In this document: positions 34,061 to 44,954 of the stretch, piece after piece
Position numbering within the stretch: position 1 is the first letter of the stretch
Layout of the letters: each line of letters starts with the position of its first letter
From: Adiantum capillus-veneris
Taxonomy: Eukaryota > Streptophyta > Polypodiopsida > Polypodiales > Pteridaceae
Direction: 5' to 3'
NCBI GenBank assembly: GCA_014529385.2
Contig: CM043957.1
Span: forward strand, 68,260,503 to 68,324,502
Length of the DNA stretch: 64,000 nucleotides
Program-made: the position numbers and the translations under genes
Notes under the pieces: generated by a model
What the model saw: only the letters and a program-made list of their open reading frames with translations
Databases searched by the model: none
What the model was told of the DNA's origin: nothing

Positions 34061-35855
34061 TCCTACTAGAAATGAAGATTACCTCCTCTAAACAAGAGGG
34101 AAGTGGGGTTGAAGTCCTTCTTGAAGAGATGTGAGGCTCAAGGAGGAAGGAAAGGGATTTAGGATGAAGAGGAAGGAGAGAGGAGCTTCTTCACAAAACT
34201 CTGAACGGTTTGGCTTCAAGAGAGGGAGAGAGCAAGAGCAAGGTTTAATGGAAACCTTGATTTACTTAAGCATAATCTTGAGCATGGCAAGTATGCAAGT
34301 AGCTTAGCAATATGTGTGTGCAATTACAAAGGAGAGGGGGTGCTTATATAGGAAATTGTGGGTATTTTCTTCTCAATTTCTAATGGACCCCAATTCTCTT
34401 CTCAATTTCTATTGGACCCAAATTCTCTTTTCTATTGCTATTGGACCTCAATTCTCTTCTCAATTGCTATTGGACCCCAATTCTCTTCTTAATTCCTATT
34501 GGACCCCAATTTTCTTCTTAATTCTTATCTCTTAACTTTATGTTTCAATCAAGTTAGTCCCTTTTTCTCTTAGTTCTCGATTTAGATCAGTTCCCACGCG
34601 GCTTTTGATGAAGAAGTATAAAAATAATTTTAATCGTTTTGGAAAATATAGGGATGACGTAATTTGTTATCCGAAATATCCTTGTCTTTTCATTCTGGAG
34701 TAAAGTCTCGTTGTCCACATGACTTCTTTGTGGGTCTTTCTTTTTCTAAATTATTTTCTAGGCCGAAAAAGTTCTGAATGGCTATAGGGTTTAGGGAGGA
34801 AACTTACAAATTCCTCAACAAAAAGAAAGAGCTTTTCTCAAATCAGGACATGCTTTAGAGAGTAGTCAGACTCGATCTTCGGTCAACTTATGATTGGAGA
34901 TGGTCAGTAAATTTAGGGTATTGGGAAAAGATTGATTTGAGAGCCTTTTGAGGGCTGATTTGGGAACGTACCCATCTCACCAAATTTGGCTACATTTTGT
35001 TGATTCACTTCTTTGTTGAAGGCTTAACTCCTCACCACTTTTTGGCTTCTATATAAGCGGATCATATAACGTCTTTTACTTAATTATTGTAGTGTCATTT
35101 TTTGTCAATTTCTCATTCTTCAAGTGTCTTTAATATTGGTTTGTTCATCTGACAGAAAGTATCCTTTCTGGATTTTGCAAACAAGTGAAGGGACACCACC
35201 TAGTTGTGGGATGCAAACTAAGACGCAAGAGAGATTTTGTCACAACTCAATACTCCTAGTAGATGTGTCATTTTTTCAGAATTGTTACTTGAACTTGAAG
35301 TTAAAAGATCACTCCTAATGGAAAAAGTAAGTAACCTTCAAAATTAATCACTGTTTGGTCATGGTAGGCTTCCAAAGTAGATGCAATGCACTATTGCATT
35401 TTACCACCAAAAACAACGAATTCTCTTAGTCATCCCATACTAAGGACTTTAGGGAATTTTTGGAGAACACCAACCTAATTTTTGCACAAATTTCAATAAG
35501 TTCTTCATTAGAATTTATGGTGTTGAATCCCCGTAATTTTTATTCTAGACATAGAAAGGGATACAAAAATATCACATTTCCTCATTATACTGACATATCA
35601 TCGATGTCTATAGTATTGCTACACTCATTATTTCCACCAAGTATACATTTTTGTCAAATACTTTTGTCCTCTGCATTAATGCATACCCATAGAAAGTGTG
35701 TGTTAGGACACAATTATAACCAAGGGCGCACGGTCCTAGGTAGGCATGAAAGGTTTTAGGATCTCCTAAAGGCAAGTTAGGATCCTATAAAAGGAGAATG
35801 GTTGGGTGGAGAATGGCATGCCTTAGCCCATGACCTTTCACTAGTATCAAATCTT

Positions 35856-35858
<3 letters not shown>
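34061..35858. other. Non-coding stretch with a 29-bp minisatellite
   Basis: No coding sequence is recognised. It contains the minisatellite listed separately, a purine-rich part (34130-34220) and AT-rich flanks. Some of it resembles LTR sequence: the paired tattggacccc and caattc motifs recall the LTR modules at 1447-1790. Confidence 0.4.
34384..34530 (+). repeat. Five-unit 29-bp minisatellite
   Basis: TGGACC begins at 34384, 34413, 34442, 34471 and 34500, exactly 29 bases apart. The unit is close to tggaccccaattctcttct plus caattgcta. Each unit carries an ATTGG/CCAAT-type pair. Confidence 0.9.

Positions 35859-35922
<64 letters not shown>
35859..35922. repeat. (TC)n microsatellite
   Basis: About 32 uninterrupted TC units. 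Long open frames across it are artefacts of the dinucleotide. Confidence 0.98.
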
Positions 35923-35924
<2 letters not shown>

Positions 35925-36605
35925 GATGGAGAAAGGAAATGGGGAGCCGCCTTGGTAGGAGGAAAGGGGTTGTGGTGAGGAAAGGCAAACCATAAGGGCA
36001 CCATGCAAGGTGAAGCACAAGGGCACCCCATGGCTTAGGCATGCAAGGTGCATGCATGCAAACGGATGGAGGAGGAAGATCAACAAAGAAGGGCCATGGG
36101 AAGCAACCAATGTATAGACAAAGTGGGAAAGGATAAGCGTGGGAAAGGCCACTTGCAAGCAACTCTTACCTTGGCTGCCATGCATAGAATTTCACAAAAC
36201 CAGCACAGAAAGGGTGGCTCCCACATGAGGAAGAAAGTTTGTTTTGCATGCACAAAGCCAGTTGAGGCGTCAAAAGAAGGCATTGAAGAGGTTACTATTT
36301 GTTCGATAGTCATGATTTAGTTGTATGAAAATGATGTAGTGCTTCTATCACACATTTGAGAGGATTCTCCAAAGCTTATGGTTGTACTTAACAACATTTG
36401 CTTGCATAGTGGGTTGATTGTGAAGAAATCGAAAACAAAGGTCATGCTTGTGAAAATCAGCCATAAGGAGAAGCCATTCATTGTGTACAACAATGAGACA
36501 TTTGAAGTCCTTGAGAGCTTTAAGTACATTGGCCTTAAATTTCCGAACAATCACAAGTGGAATGAATGTGTTACGCGTCATTTGAAAGCTGGAAAGAGAG
36601 TGCAC

Positions 36606-36727
36606 TTTGCATTTGAGAACATGTGTAATGTGGGGGGTGTCAAATGCTGGGTTCTCAAAAAGTACATTTGCATTTGAGAACATGTGTAATGTGGGCGGTG
36701 TCAAATGTTGGGGTCTCAAGAAGTACA
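36606..36727 (+). repeat. 61-bp tandem duplication in the LINE fragment
   Basis: Two copies, 36606-36666 and 36667-36727, start tttgcatttgagaacatgtg and differ at about four bases. The unit length is not a multiple of three. Confidence 0.92.
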
Positions 36728-36886
36728 TTTTTGACACATTGGTGACACAGGTTCTTCTTTATGGAGTTGAAGTGTGGTTCTGGAGCATCTCAAAGTGTAC
36801 TTGGAAAGAGTTTGAGAATTCTCAAAGGCATTTTCTTACAAAATTTATCCATGTTAAGGCAATTATAAGCAAGGCTACACCAAATC

Positions 36887-36888
<2 letters not shown>

Positions 36889-36977
<89 letters not shown>
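36889..36977. repeat. (CA)n microsatellite
   Basis: About 44 CA units without interruption, inside the LINE fragment. Confidence 0.98.
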
Positions 36978-36979
<2 letters not shown>

Positions 36980-37075
36980 TTAGAAGCAAGGATAGTTGTG
37001 GTTCCTAAGATCAGAGAGCATGTAAGGGGAATTAGCAATGAACATGGAGAAACTTAGAAATCATCCAAATTAGAC

Positions 37076-37363
37076 TTGAAGGAATATTATTTCATGGACT
37101 CTAAAAGAGTGACAAAGAGAACATTTTTGGAGTGGGTAGTTAGGCCAAAAGAGGGACTTTCACCTACCAAACATCGAAAGGAATTTGAATGGCACTATGA
37201 TCAAGTTTTAAGGATTGAAAAAGTGACCCTAAATTTTGAGAAGTTGGATCTCTTTCTATAGGCTGAAGGAAAAGAGATTCAAGAGAAGTTGGAGTTACTA
37301 TTTGAGGACAAGGATGCTAAACAGGGCTTAAAGACTGACTGTGTGAGACAAGAGGGAGTGTAG
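37076..37363 (+). pseudogene. Possible retroelement gag-like fragment
   Basis: The frame starts MKEYYFMDSKRVTKRTFLEW and continues after one stop (near 37259) with AEGKEIQEKLELLFEDKDAK, then ends at QEGV. It is charged and helical and reads like the capsid part of a gypsy gag, but I cannot name the family and the similarity is from memory of gag style only. It may be unrelated to the LINE piece upstream. Confidence 0.35.
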
Positions 37364-37429
37364 AACCTGTATCTCCACCCATCCTCTGCCCTTTATATAG
37401 GCACCCCCAAGCTTAGTTCCACTAGACTC

Positions 37430-39100
37430 TGACCCTTGGCTTGATACTACTCCCCCCTTGGAGAAGCATTTTTCCCTCAAAAACAAAAGTGAAAAATTTC
37501 TTCTTAATAACACTACTCTTTTCGTTAGTGCCAACGACTTCAGGTCGGTCTTTCCACTTGACTAATGCTTGTCAATGCACATGATGATGCATATATAGAT
37601 CATGATAGTCAAGAAAATGCTCAGGTTCAAGCAGATGGGTTGGAGGTTCAATGGAATCAATCAAAATCTGTTAGTCAATGAAATTGTCATCCCTATGCAA
37701 GCTTTTACGTAAATGACTTACATGAAATACCAGATGAATATGTGAGTGCGTAGTAGTGAGAGTTTGTAAGCCATATTTCCAACTTTCTTGTTTATCTTAA
37801 AAGGCCCAGAATATCTTGGAGAGAATTTAGGTGTAGGCTCAATCTTCAGACTTTTTGAATGCTTTGGCATCATGCAAAACTATCTCTTTTCCTTTCATGA
37901 AGGTAACTTGCTGATGTTTCTCATTAGCATAATACTGGTGTTGTGCTTGTCAAACATTTTGACAAGCTAGTCTCTGCATTTGCATGTGGTTTTTGAGAAA
38001 TCCTTGACCTGATGAATTTTTTGAGTTGCCAAACCCCACCCTAATTGACCTAGGTTGAAACCATACATAAGCATGAAAGGACTAAAACCAATGGTTACAT
38101 ACTTAGAACTAATGCAAGAAAACTCAAGAATAGGGGGTTAATCTTCCCAATCTATTTTTTTTTTTGCTAATGTATGCTCGTAGCATATCCTCTAGCATGC
38201 AAGCTTCTATGGCGATGTTGTGCAAAGACACTATCCCAATTGAGTTTTTGAAAGCTGACTAGGCCACTCTCTTGGATCATCTTATTTTGGATGCCAACTA
38301 TTTAAGCATCTAGAGCCTATTGGATTTGGCATGCCAATGTGTTGCAGATATGATCACACACCACAAACACACACACATGCACACACACACAAATTATCAA
38401 TTGCGTGATGAATCTTGTTTTGCATTTTATGAGGTCATTTTTGGTGGCCTTCCATTGTACAAGATGTGCATTAGTAGTGCAAAACATGCCAAACAATAAG
38501 TGAAAGATGACTAGTAGCAAAACCGTAGGGGGCTATCATAGCTCACAACGCATTTGAAAAGTGGGGTTTAGATTATATCAGTCCGTAGCCCAATCTAACC
38601 ATCCATTTTAGGATGATCTGTAGTATTGAGTTTGAGTTGTGTACCGAATTGTTTGAACACAGCCCTCTAAAGATGATTGTTAAACTTGGAATCACGATGG
38701 GCAACTTGACCATATTGTCAGCAAATAACTTAGCTAATTTTGGAGTTTTAGTTGTGAACTTGGTTGGAATAAACTTGCAAAGCTTAGTCAATCCATCTAC
38801 AACCACCCATACCAAGTCATGACTTCATACAGTGTTCGGTAAACCCACAATGAGATACTTTCCCATTTACCATTAGGAATCTTCAGTGGATGCAAAAGAC
38901 CTCTTGCTTTCAGGCATTCCGCTTTATTCATTTGACATTTTTGGCAATGCAAGACATAGTCTTGAACATACCCATATAATCTTGGCCAACCAAACTGTCG
39001 TCATACAAGTGCATAGGTTTTCTTCTTCATGCCTAGGTTCCATGCCTATGGAAAAATTCCTCCATCTCTACAAGCTCATCAATTGAAAGAAGAGAATTGG
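37430..39100 (-). pseudogene. Gypsy integrase and chromodomain fragment
   Basis: On the minus strand, right to left: the integrase zinc-binding part (WPRLYGYVQDYVLHCQKCQM, KARGLLHPLKIPNGKWESI, near 39000-38850), the start of the catalytic core (VWVVVDGLTKLCKFIPTK, 38815-38740), a long eroded stretch, and a chromodomain-like end (ALVKWKDRPEVVGTNEKS, then GKMLLQGGSSI, about 37575-37430). The first His of the zinc finger is not visible and the core lacks readable second and third acidic residues. A minus-strand TATA-like CTATATAAAG near 37391-37400 and a purine run AAGGGGGGAG near 37445 may mark polypurine tract and LTR. It is strongly decayed. Confidence 0.75.
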
Positions 39101-40131
39101 GTGTGGAAGTTAAAGACACACTACTAGCATTGGTGTGAGAAAGATCTCTCATTTTCATATGGCTCCACACTTTGGGAGAGAGAATCCGCCGTCTCCCCAC
39201 CATGTTTCTGTGTGCCTTGTAGGCTGTGGAGATTAATTGCTTCATTATTTTTAGACATAATTGCCTTCTTTTGTGAGGTATTTTGTGACAAATTACATGC
39301 TAAGCACTCAAAGGTGATTAGGACTCTTGCCTACGACGTAGCCAAACAAAGCATTAGCCTAAACAGTTTGGGTGACTCCAAGCTGTAGTCCAATCAGCTA
39401 AAAAAAACACGCCCATGCGAGTACCCCCCTCCCCCTCCTTCACACCCATGTCAGCCTGGCCTTGGGTGACACTTTCCAAAAAAAAATCCATCAGTGCTAC
39501 TACATTGTCGTTGTTTGTCTCCATCTGCCAAAATACACGCGTTGACACATCTTGATTTTGTTTCGCCTCTATTCCCAAAAACACCCCTCAAATTTTAAAA
39601 ATTCCCAGCCCAGCGCATCACATTGTATCACTTCACTCAACTGTCAATATAATGTTATAGTCACTTTTCTCTAGCTATACATGCTGGAAGAGATATCTAG
39701 AGGTAGGTTTTATAATGATATCAAAAAATTAAAATATGATTTTTTATGTGTGCCAAATCTCCTCTTTTTTTGCTCAAATCTTCTAGAAGTGTATCATGAT
39801 ATTGTTTTGATATCATGATATGCTAGTCCTCTTGTATGTGGAGGAGGTCAAAGAGGAAGATGACTTCTTCCACATATATGATAAAAATTTTGGAGACACA
39901 AGAGGAGAAGATGCAGATTCAAGGTCGATGAGAGACTCTTGCTCCACAAGAGGCATGCTTACAAATAGTGATGTATGTTGTAAGAGATGAAGTAGTAGTA
40001 GAGATACAGATAGGGGATAGGCACAAGCTCTACATGGATCAAGGACAAGATATTTTTCAATTTACTTGCATGTTTAGTTGATTCGATTGCACACCAATTT
40101 CTTTATGTAAATTGATCGCCTATGGGAGGGT

Positions 40132-40303
40132 GAGAGGCTTGGAAAATGAATGCAAGAAAAAGGGGCTTTTATTGTTCCAATTTGGAATTGTAAGAAGGAG
40201 GAATCTTGTGTGACAGTGAGAGGCTTGGAAAATGAATGCAAGAAAAAGGGGCTTTCATTGTTTCAATTTGGAATTGTAAGAAGGAGGAATTTTGTGTGAT
40301 AGT
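40132..40303 (+). repeat. 86-bp tandem duplication
   Basis: Two copies start gagaggcttggaaaatgaat at 40132 and 40218 and differ at only a few bases. Confidence 0.92.
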
Positions 40304-40701
40304 TCACACATATCTTTTATTTTTTGTGGTCTTTCTTATTATCATAAATGGTTGTTGAGTGTTCTTGTAACTTTGTCAATGTTTATGTTCATGTATTTTG
40401 CAAAGGATCTTCTTTCTTCATGGGACCCAATATGGGTTGATATACACAAAAAGTTTGATTGTCTATGTTTGGGAGGGTAATTATAGGATAGTGGCTAGGA
40501 TGGCTACTATTAGAGAGAGATTTCCAACATGATCGACAAAAACATTGCAGTGTGCTTTGCAAAATTATTAATCCTACACGAGTGTCAAAGATAGCCCTAC
40601 TTAGTAGTTTACAAAGAGTTTCATCACACACACACATATATATAGACCATTCTTCAATCTCTCTCTACATAAACACACACACATATATATAGACCATTCT
40701 T

Positions 40702-40704
<3 letters not shown>

Positions 40705-40761
<57 letters not shown>
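40705..40761. repeat. (TC)n microsatellite
   Basis: About 28 TC units, directly after the second copy of the 47-bp duplication. Confidence 0.97.
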
Positions 40762-40763
<2 letters not shown>

Positions 40764-41236
40764 TGGACCATTCTCCAACTCAAGCGAGTGGTCAGCCGTA
40801 GTCTTTAGCACACACTCTCATGCAATCAAACGCACTCTCTCAATGATCATTTGGAATCAGTTATCCAATTTCGTGTCACGACACCACCAAGCATGCACAA
40901 TTGCTTTGTCCATGACATATACGCACAACTTTGGGTAGGTTCTAGCATTGCTAGTAGCATCCCACACTACCAGTTGTTGCACCTTCTCCTACAACACATA
41001 AAATCCAACCTATAAATCTGTAAACGTAATCACACACACACACACCCACACGCTAGCATATGCTATCCAGTATCTGCAAAATACGAGCATTGCCTAGCAT
41101 AATCATGTTGATTATGGTCTTGCAAAACCACAATGTCTGCCTTACATGTATGTACATAGTGCCAGGTTAGTCTCCACTTATCAAGGTTACATAACCCTCG
41201 CACATTATATGAAATGCATTTTACACAACTATGCAT

Positions 41237-42486
41237 TCAAGAGATATGTATAGAGGCAAAATAAGGAAGGGAATAAGTTGATTTGCCCATAAGCACATCA
41301 ACATCAACAGTCCACAACTCAACCATAGTATTCTGCATGCCTGTCTCAGAGGCAACTAAACTTTCAAATGCTTGAAAAGTCCCATGAACCACTGCATCCC
41401 TGTAAGAGTGCACCACCTTATTCCATGCATATGCAAGAGTGCTATTATCATTACAAGGGAGGGGCTTTTGTCCTGCAAATTTAACCTCAGGAGGTACATA
41501 ATTACGAGAAAAACGCTGCGAGCGCATCTTAACAGTCTTCTTGGGGGTTACCCAAGGAGATCCTTTCGTCGAGTCTACATTTTTCCCCTTGTGTTTGGTT
41601 TCCAAAGAAGAAAGTGACTTTCCTTTACCGGAGGATTTGTGGAAGCAGCAAGTTTAACATTGCCTTTCTCCAAAGGTATGGCATTAGGCAATGTAGAAGT
41701 TGCAACAGCGGTAGATCTGGGATCAGGGACTCCTCTCTCATTAGAGACTGCAAGCTGAGGGACAGCCAAAAGAGGGGGTTGCAAAACATACTCGGAACAT
41801 TCAGATTGCATGTGTCCAAATTTCCCACAACGAAATCATGAATTTGAAAATTTTTCCCATCTAAGCTTGGAAGGGTGTTTCCTAATGAGTGGGTCCCCCG
41901 AATTGACAGTAATGCCCTCAGGGGTGGGAAAATCTGTGTCCAAAAACACACAGAAGCAATTTGTACTGACATCGAGTTTGGGAGGACAAGTCACTTTTCC
42001 CAAACGAGAGGCGAGCATACGAAGGAAGTAGCACCAACAAGTGCATGGAAAATCAAGGATTTCCACCCATACGGGGCAGTTATGGCGGACTAGGCTTTGA
42101 TAGTCCTTGGTAAGTGTCCACACAAATAGATGTGTCATCTGAGTGCCAAAAAGCAGGGGAGACAACTCAAGCAACAAGTTATGGGCATCAGTATCTGCTA
42201 GTAAAACTTCATAGAATTCTCTGGCACCAAAGCAAGCACCTCGAACTCCCTAGAGTTTAAACAAGAAGTCCACTCACTGACCCACGTCTTGCTCAGTGGG
42301 CATCTTGCCCGAGAAAAACAAAATAATGGCATTCAAAGCATATTGCACCACTGGGTCCATCAATGCTTGAACCGGAATGAGCACTTTAGTAGCAGGTTCG
42401 TGCCCCTCCCAAGCATTCCATGCACCTTCAAAATCCTCTAGCAAATAGGCTCAGATTTCACCCATTTTCATAGACTCAGGTGCCAT
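41237..42486 (-). pseudogene. LINE-type ORF1 (DUF4283-like, CCHC knuckle)
   Basis: Start ATG at 42486 (MAPESMKMGEI). The N-terminal half reads ALNAIILFFSGKMPTEQDV, GACFGAREFYEVLLADTDAH and PVWVEILDFPCTCW, then KLDVSTNCFCVFLDTDFPTP, the arrangement of plant DUF4283 proteins. A CCHC knuckle follows near 41840-41800 (FRCGKFGHMQSEC, whose first Cys codon reads TGA), then a basic C-terminal tail (41605-41237). In-frame stops lie near 42450, 42295 and 42255, with one frame change near 42170 and another near 41620. Such proteins are the RNA-binding ORF1 of plant L1-type LINEs. No RT follows on this strand in the window, so ORF2 is missing. A DUF4283 host gene is a less likely reading. Confidence 0.65.
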
Positions 42487-42824
42487 CTATTTTCTTTGTT
42501 TATATGTGGTAATAAAGGGCACTCCAAAATCTGATACAACTGGGAGTGTGCAGGTTCTGATCACGCACAAGGGGAGTGATTTGTCCTTCCAATGGTTTTG
42601 ATCACGCACAAGGGCAAGCCTAGATAGGAACCAATGGGAAACGTTCTCAAAGAAGAAAATCTATGGATGCTAGAAAACTAAAGAGAGAAATAAGATCAAT
42701 GCCTTGACTGCAAACAACAAAAGGACTATCCAAAAACGCACAAAATTTTCCATAGATCGATTGGTATCTACGTCTCAAGAAGTTTTGAAAATAGTCCATA
42801 CCTGGCTCTTATTGACATGTAAGT

Positions 42825-43523
42825 TTGGAAAACAGACTGCATCAAATTGACAAAGCTGCTCATGCATGCCCAGATGGTGAAGAGGAAGAGTCGGACACCG
42901 AGGATCTTGACACAACAAGGAGGATTGCCTGGGTGAAAGACAATATTGAAGAGCCCACCAGTTTTTAGCCACTATGCATTTGCAATCCCTGCATCATTGA
43001 CATTGAGTCTATTGATACTGCTGGACTATCAGATTGTGCAAGACTCTTCTTGTGGATATAGTGCCATTTCCCACACTTTCGGCAAGACGTCTACAACATT
43101 TTTGTCTGCCAATGTACTTGCAATTTCTCAAGCAGTAATGCAAGCATGCCTCCTTGTTGTAGGCATCACCCTTGTCCACATAATGTTGCTGGAAAATGCA
43201 AAGACCAATGTGACAAAGTGGTAAACGACATCCTTCAGATGTGCCACATGTTGAGGAAGGTAGGAGTTGCATATGCATGGCATGATGGCGTATATATTGC
43301 ACAACATGATGATAAGGATCTGAAAGCAACAATTTAGAGCATGGGATGGATATACTCAATAGCAAACAAGACGATCATCTTTTTGCACTATGTGGGCAAG
43401 CCAATGGCACCTGTCTCCCCCCGTGGTTCTGGTAATGAACTTGTGTGTTGTTGGCATACAAGGGTCTCGACACTACAAGAGGTAGCCCTATCAAAGATGC
43501 GACGATATGATGTGCGTGTTTGA
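42825..43523 (+). pseudogene. Unrecognised Cys-rich coding-like stretch
   Basis: One frame stays readable over 700 bases apart from TAG at 42966 and 43056 and a TAG near 43338. It reads CPDGEEEESDTEDLDTTRR, then a Cys/His-rich part (LCICNPCIIDIESIDTAGLS, VCQCTCNF, MPPCCRHHPCPHNVAGKCKD), a helix-like part (VVNDILQMCHMLRKVGVAYA) and an end GNELVCCWHTRVSTLQEVAL. At least fifteen Cys occur in about 120 residues, several as C-x-C, C-x2-C and C-C. I cannot assign a family. It could be a decayed host exon set caught among repeats, possibly zinc-binding; the two early TAGs could fall in introns. A splice-donor-like gtaagt lies at 42819-42824, just before the frame. Confidence 0.35.
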
Positions 43524-43538
43524 ACCCTTGTCTTGGCT

Positions 43539-43541
<3 letters not shown>

Positions 43542-43580
<39 letters not shown>
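43542..43580. repeat. (GA)n followed by a G tract
   Basis: About 14 GA units run into 10-11 G at 43570-43580. Confidence 0.97.
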
Positions 43581-43995
43581 ATGGAATGGGGTTTATATTC
43601 TTGCTTGAAAGAGGTACTGATTATGCATTATCTCTCTCTCCATTTTTATCTCGGTGCCAGTGCCCACTTTGTGAGAGAGAGTTAGTAAAAGAGATGATAT
43701 TCACCTCTTTCGTGCAACTCTTGGCGTTTTGTGGCAAATTTTTTGCATCATCTCTCTCCCCGCCGTCCTATTCATAGGCTGAATCGCGTGCATTGTGCTC
43801 CTTGATCACAAAAATGATGCGTGTTACTGCTGAGGAGTCTTAGACATTATACTGTTCGTGATTTTGATGACTTTAATAAGTACTTGTATTCTGAGTGTGT
43901 TTGTCTGTCACTGTATTTCTATAATGTGTGTGTGTGTGTCATGCCTAATAGCAAGTATCATACACCTATAACACACATACCACACTTTCTCTCTC

Positions 43996-44040
<45 letters not shown>

Positions 44041-44409
44041 GACAGGCCAACCTTGAAAATCACACATACACAAAATTCCTCTCTCTTGCATTGATTAGAG
44101 TGGTATCCTCTCTCTATCCGTGCATTGATTGCTGCTTGGGGGCATTGAAAATCACACACACACTTGTGCTCTACCATCCTTCCTTGCATGCAAGCTAGTT
44201 GACAACTCACCAAACTCATCCCACATACTCATGCTACCCACTTGCTTTGATGTCACAAAAATGCACACCATCAAACCCACTCACCATCATTAACCACCTC
44301 AATGTAGTCGTGAATGATTTGCCAAGTTGCGCGTATTTAAACCATTTTTGGCACTATCCTTCACCACACATCCACCCTTCCTTCCTCATCAAATTACATT
44401 GCTACCAGA
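43581..44409. other. Spacer with simple repeats
   Basis: No gene is recognised. It holds a short GT run (43926-43939), (TC)n at 44001-44039 and scattered CA runs. The open frame at 43821-44198 runs through the TC tract and is not supported. Confidence 0.45.
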
Positions 44410-44790
44410 TTTCCCCCCAGATGGTACGTGGAAAGAAAGGATTCATGTGAAGTCTCAAAATTTTGCAAGGCATGTATATCATTATAGAGCTTGTTTGTGA
44501 ATAAGGCCAATGTTTAGGATTCTAGCTACTAACTATGCATAAATCACTCAACTTTAAGAGCCAACCAAAAGGTACGTTACTACCCTACCACACACACACA
44601 CACACACACACCTTCGTTCGTTCAACTTATGTGCAGATTTTGCCCTGCATGGCACATGGAAAGCAAGGATTCATGTAAATTCTCAGAATTGTGCAAGGCA
44701 TGTCTATCCTTAGAGACCTTGTTTGTAAGTAAAGGCCAATGGTTAGGCTTCTAGATACTATGTGAGCATAAATCACTCGACCCTAAGTGC
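44410..44790 (+). repeat. Dispersed direct repeat, two copies about 229 bp apart
   Basis: A stretch of about 150 bases beginning atggtacgtggaaagaaagg near 44421 recurs as atggcacatggaaagcaagg near 44649. It includes ggattcatgt, gcaaggcatgt, ggccaatg and gcataaatcactc in the same order, with roughly 15-20% differences. A (CA)n run sits between the copies. Confidence 0.75.
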
Positions 44791-44954
44791 CATCAATTAC
44801 TCAACTAAAAGCAAAGACATTGCAAACACGCATGTCTTTATGGATCCTCCAAATGAGGAAGATATGGGCAGTACAAGAATTTTCAAGGGCTGACGCCTCA
44901 AGATGTGTGTTGGATGACTGACTGCTTTCAATTCTATGGGTTTCAGTTTTGATA

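Larger units (their letters stand above)
36317..37050 (+). pseudogene. LINE (non-LTR) reverse transcriptase fragment
   Basis: The plus strand reads LYENDVVLLS near 36318-36347, corresponding to the LINE RT core Y-A-D-D-V-V-L-L-S with the first Asp lost. It continues with LHSGLIVKKSKTKVMLV and ESFKYIGLKFPNN, then IFDTLVTQVLLYGVEVWFWS, the usual order of the LINE RT thumb and C-terminal region. A stop follows LLSHI, and a 61-bp duplication (36606-36727) shifts the frame. A (CA)n block (36889-36977) interrupts the end. It is a dead 5'-truncated piece. Confidence 0.75.
39101..41236. other. Non-coding stretch with short duplications and microsatellites
   Basis: No coding sequence is recognised. 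It holds an 86-bp tandem duplication (40132-40303), a 47-bp duplication around acacatatatatagaccatt (about 40634 and 40681), a (CT)n block at 40705-40761 and a (CA)n run near 41033-41044. The frame at 39354-39584 matches nothing I know. Confidence 0.45.

Noticed and set aside
35847-36185. Open frames of 102-112 residues on the minus strand
   Set aside because: They consist largely of the Arg-Glu reading of the (TC)n tract and have no other support.
41801-41840. Zinc knuckle as evidence for a gypsy or copia gag at 41.8 kb
   Set aside because: The preceding sequence has the DUF4283 arrangement of LINE ORF1, and no protease or pol follows.
43473-43482. CACTACAAG, like a CACTA transposon end
   Set aside because: It lies inside the Cys-rich coding-like stretch, 33 kb from the transposase, with no partner inverted repeat nearby.
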